This document shows, piece after piece, positions 32,517 to 32,545 of a DNA stretch of 32,545 nucleotides. Location: assembly GCF_963555915.1 (NCBI RefSeq), contig NZ_CAUVXL010000170.1:1-32545 (forward strand). The letters run 5' to 3'. The stretch is from Protofrankia sp963555915. Its GTDB lineage: Bacteria > Actinomycetota > Actinomycetes > Frankiales > Frankiaceae. Every line of letters begins with the position of its first letter. Position 1 is the stretch's first letter. Both the position numbers and the translations under genes were made by a program. The notes under the pieces are model-generated. The model was not told where the DNA came from and searched no databases. It saw only the letters and a list, made by a program, of their open reading frames with translations.

Positions 32517-32545
32517 TGCACCGCCAGGGACTTGAACCCCGAACC
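32517..32545 (-). tRNA. tRNA 3' end, probably tRNA-Lys (partial, runs off the window)
   Basis: Read on the minus strand, the last bases give a T arm (CGGGG-TTCAAGT-CCCTG) followed by the acceptor 3' strand GCGGTGC and discriminator A. The sequence resembles actinobacterial tRNA-Lys, whose 5' end is GCACC-. The CCA end is not fully encoded (CCC follows). The anticodon lies outside the window, so the amino acid is inferred from similarity alone. Confidence 0.65.

Overview
The window is GC-rich (about 70%) actinobacterial DNA. GTG starts are frequent, adjacent genes often overlap at GTGA or ATGA, and the gene families are typical of filamentous actinomycetes. A Frankia-like organism is plausible, but the genus cannot be fixed from the sequence. 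The right edge runs into the 3' end of a tRNA gene (tRNA-Lys-like) on the minus strand, so the window looks like an accessory/defence island next to a tRNA.

Left part (1-5830, plus strand). A truncated AAA ATPase remnant ends at a small hairpin. It is followed by a conserved actinobacterial redox/ion cluster: a CPA1 Na+/H+ antiporter, a response regulator fused to a thioredoxin-reductase-like flavoprotein that lacks the CxxC, a cyclic-nucleotide-binding-domain histidine kinase, and a UBP-type zinc-finger protein. A 73-bp palindromic element and a terminator-like hairpin close this part.

Centre (5831-23960, minus strand). An 18-kb, five-gene, tightly coupled operon reads right to left: cytosolic Hanks Ser/Thr kinase, SNF2/HepA helicase, 1678-aa Eco57I-type N6-adenine methylase, 2249-aa DEAD/DEAH helicase with DUF1998 and a Vsr/DUF559-like tail, and a RelE/ParE-like domain fused to a UvrD helicase. 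The SNF2 + methylase + helicase/DUF1998 core matches class 1 DISARM (DrmD, DrmMI, DrmA/DrmB). The kinase, the DrmA-DrmB-like fusion, the absence of a separate DrmC phospholipase-D gene and the RelE-UvrD protein make it a variant. I judge this the most important system in the window. Upstream of it lie four palindromic 12-bp motifs at exactly 23-bp spacing, a likely operator array.

Right part (23961-32545, plus strand). This holds toxin-antitoxin and signalling modules: a Panacea-domain antitoxin with a small putative toxin behind a LexA-like box; an RHH (HicB-like) regulator and a DUF4097 protein; a membrane Ser/Thr kinase with twelve extracellular NHL repeats; a Phd/PIN pair behind a 10-bp-phased repeat; and a RelE-type toxin, apparently 5'-truncated by a second copy of the 73-bp palindrome, with its XRE antitoxin. 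The tRNA fragment ends the window.

Functional reading (inference): the operon is an anti-phage/anti-plasmid modification-exclusion system under kinase and operator control, surrounded by toxin-antitoxin genes that stabilise or back up the island. All family assignments come from motifs read by eye; no database search was run.
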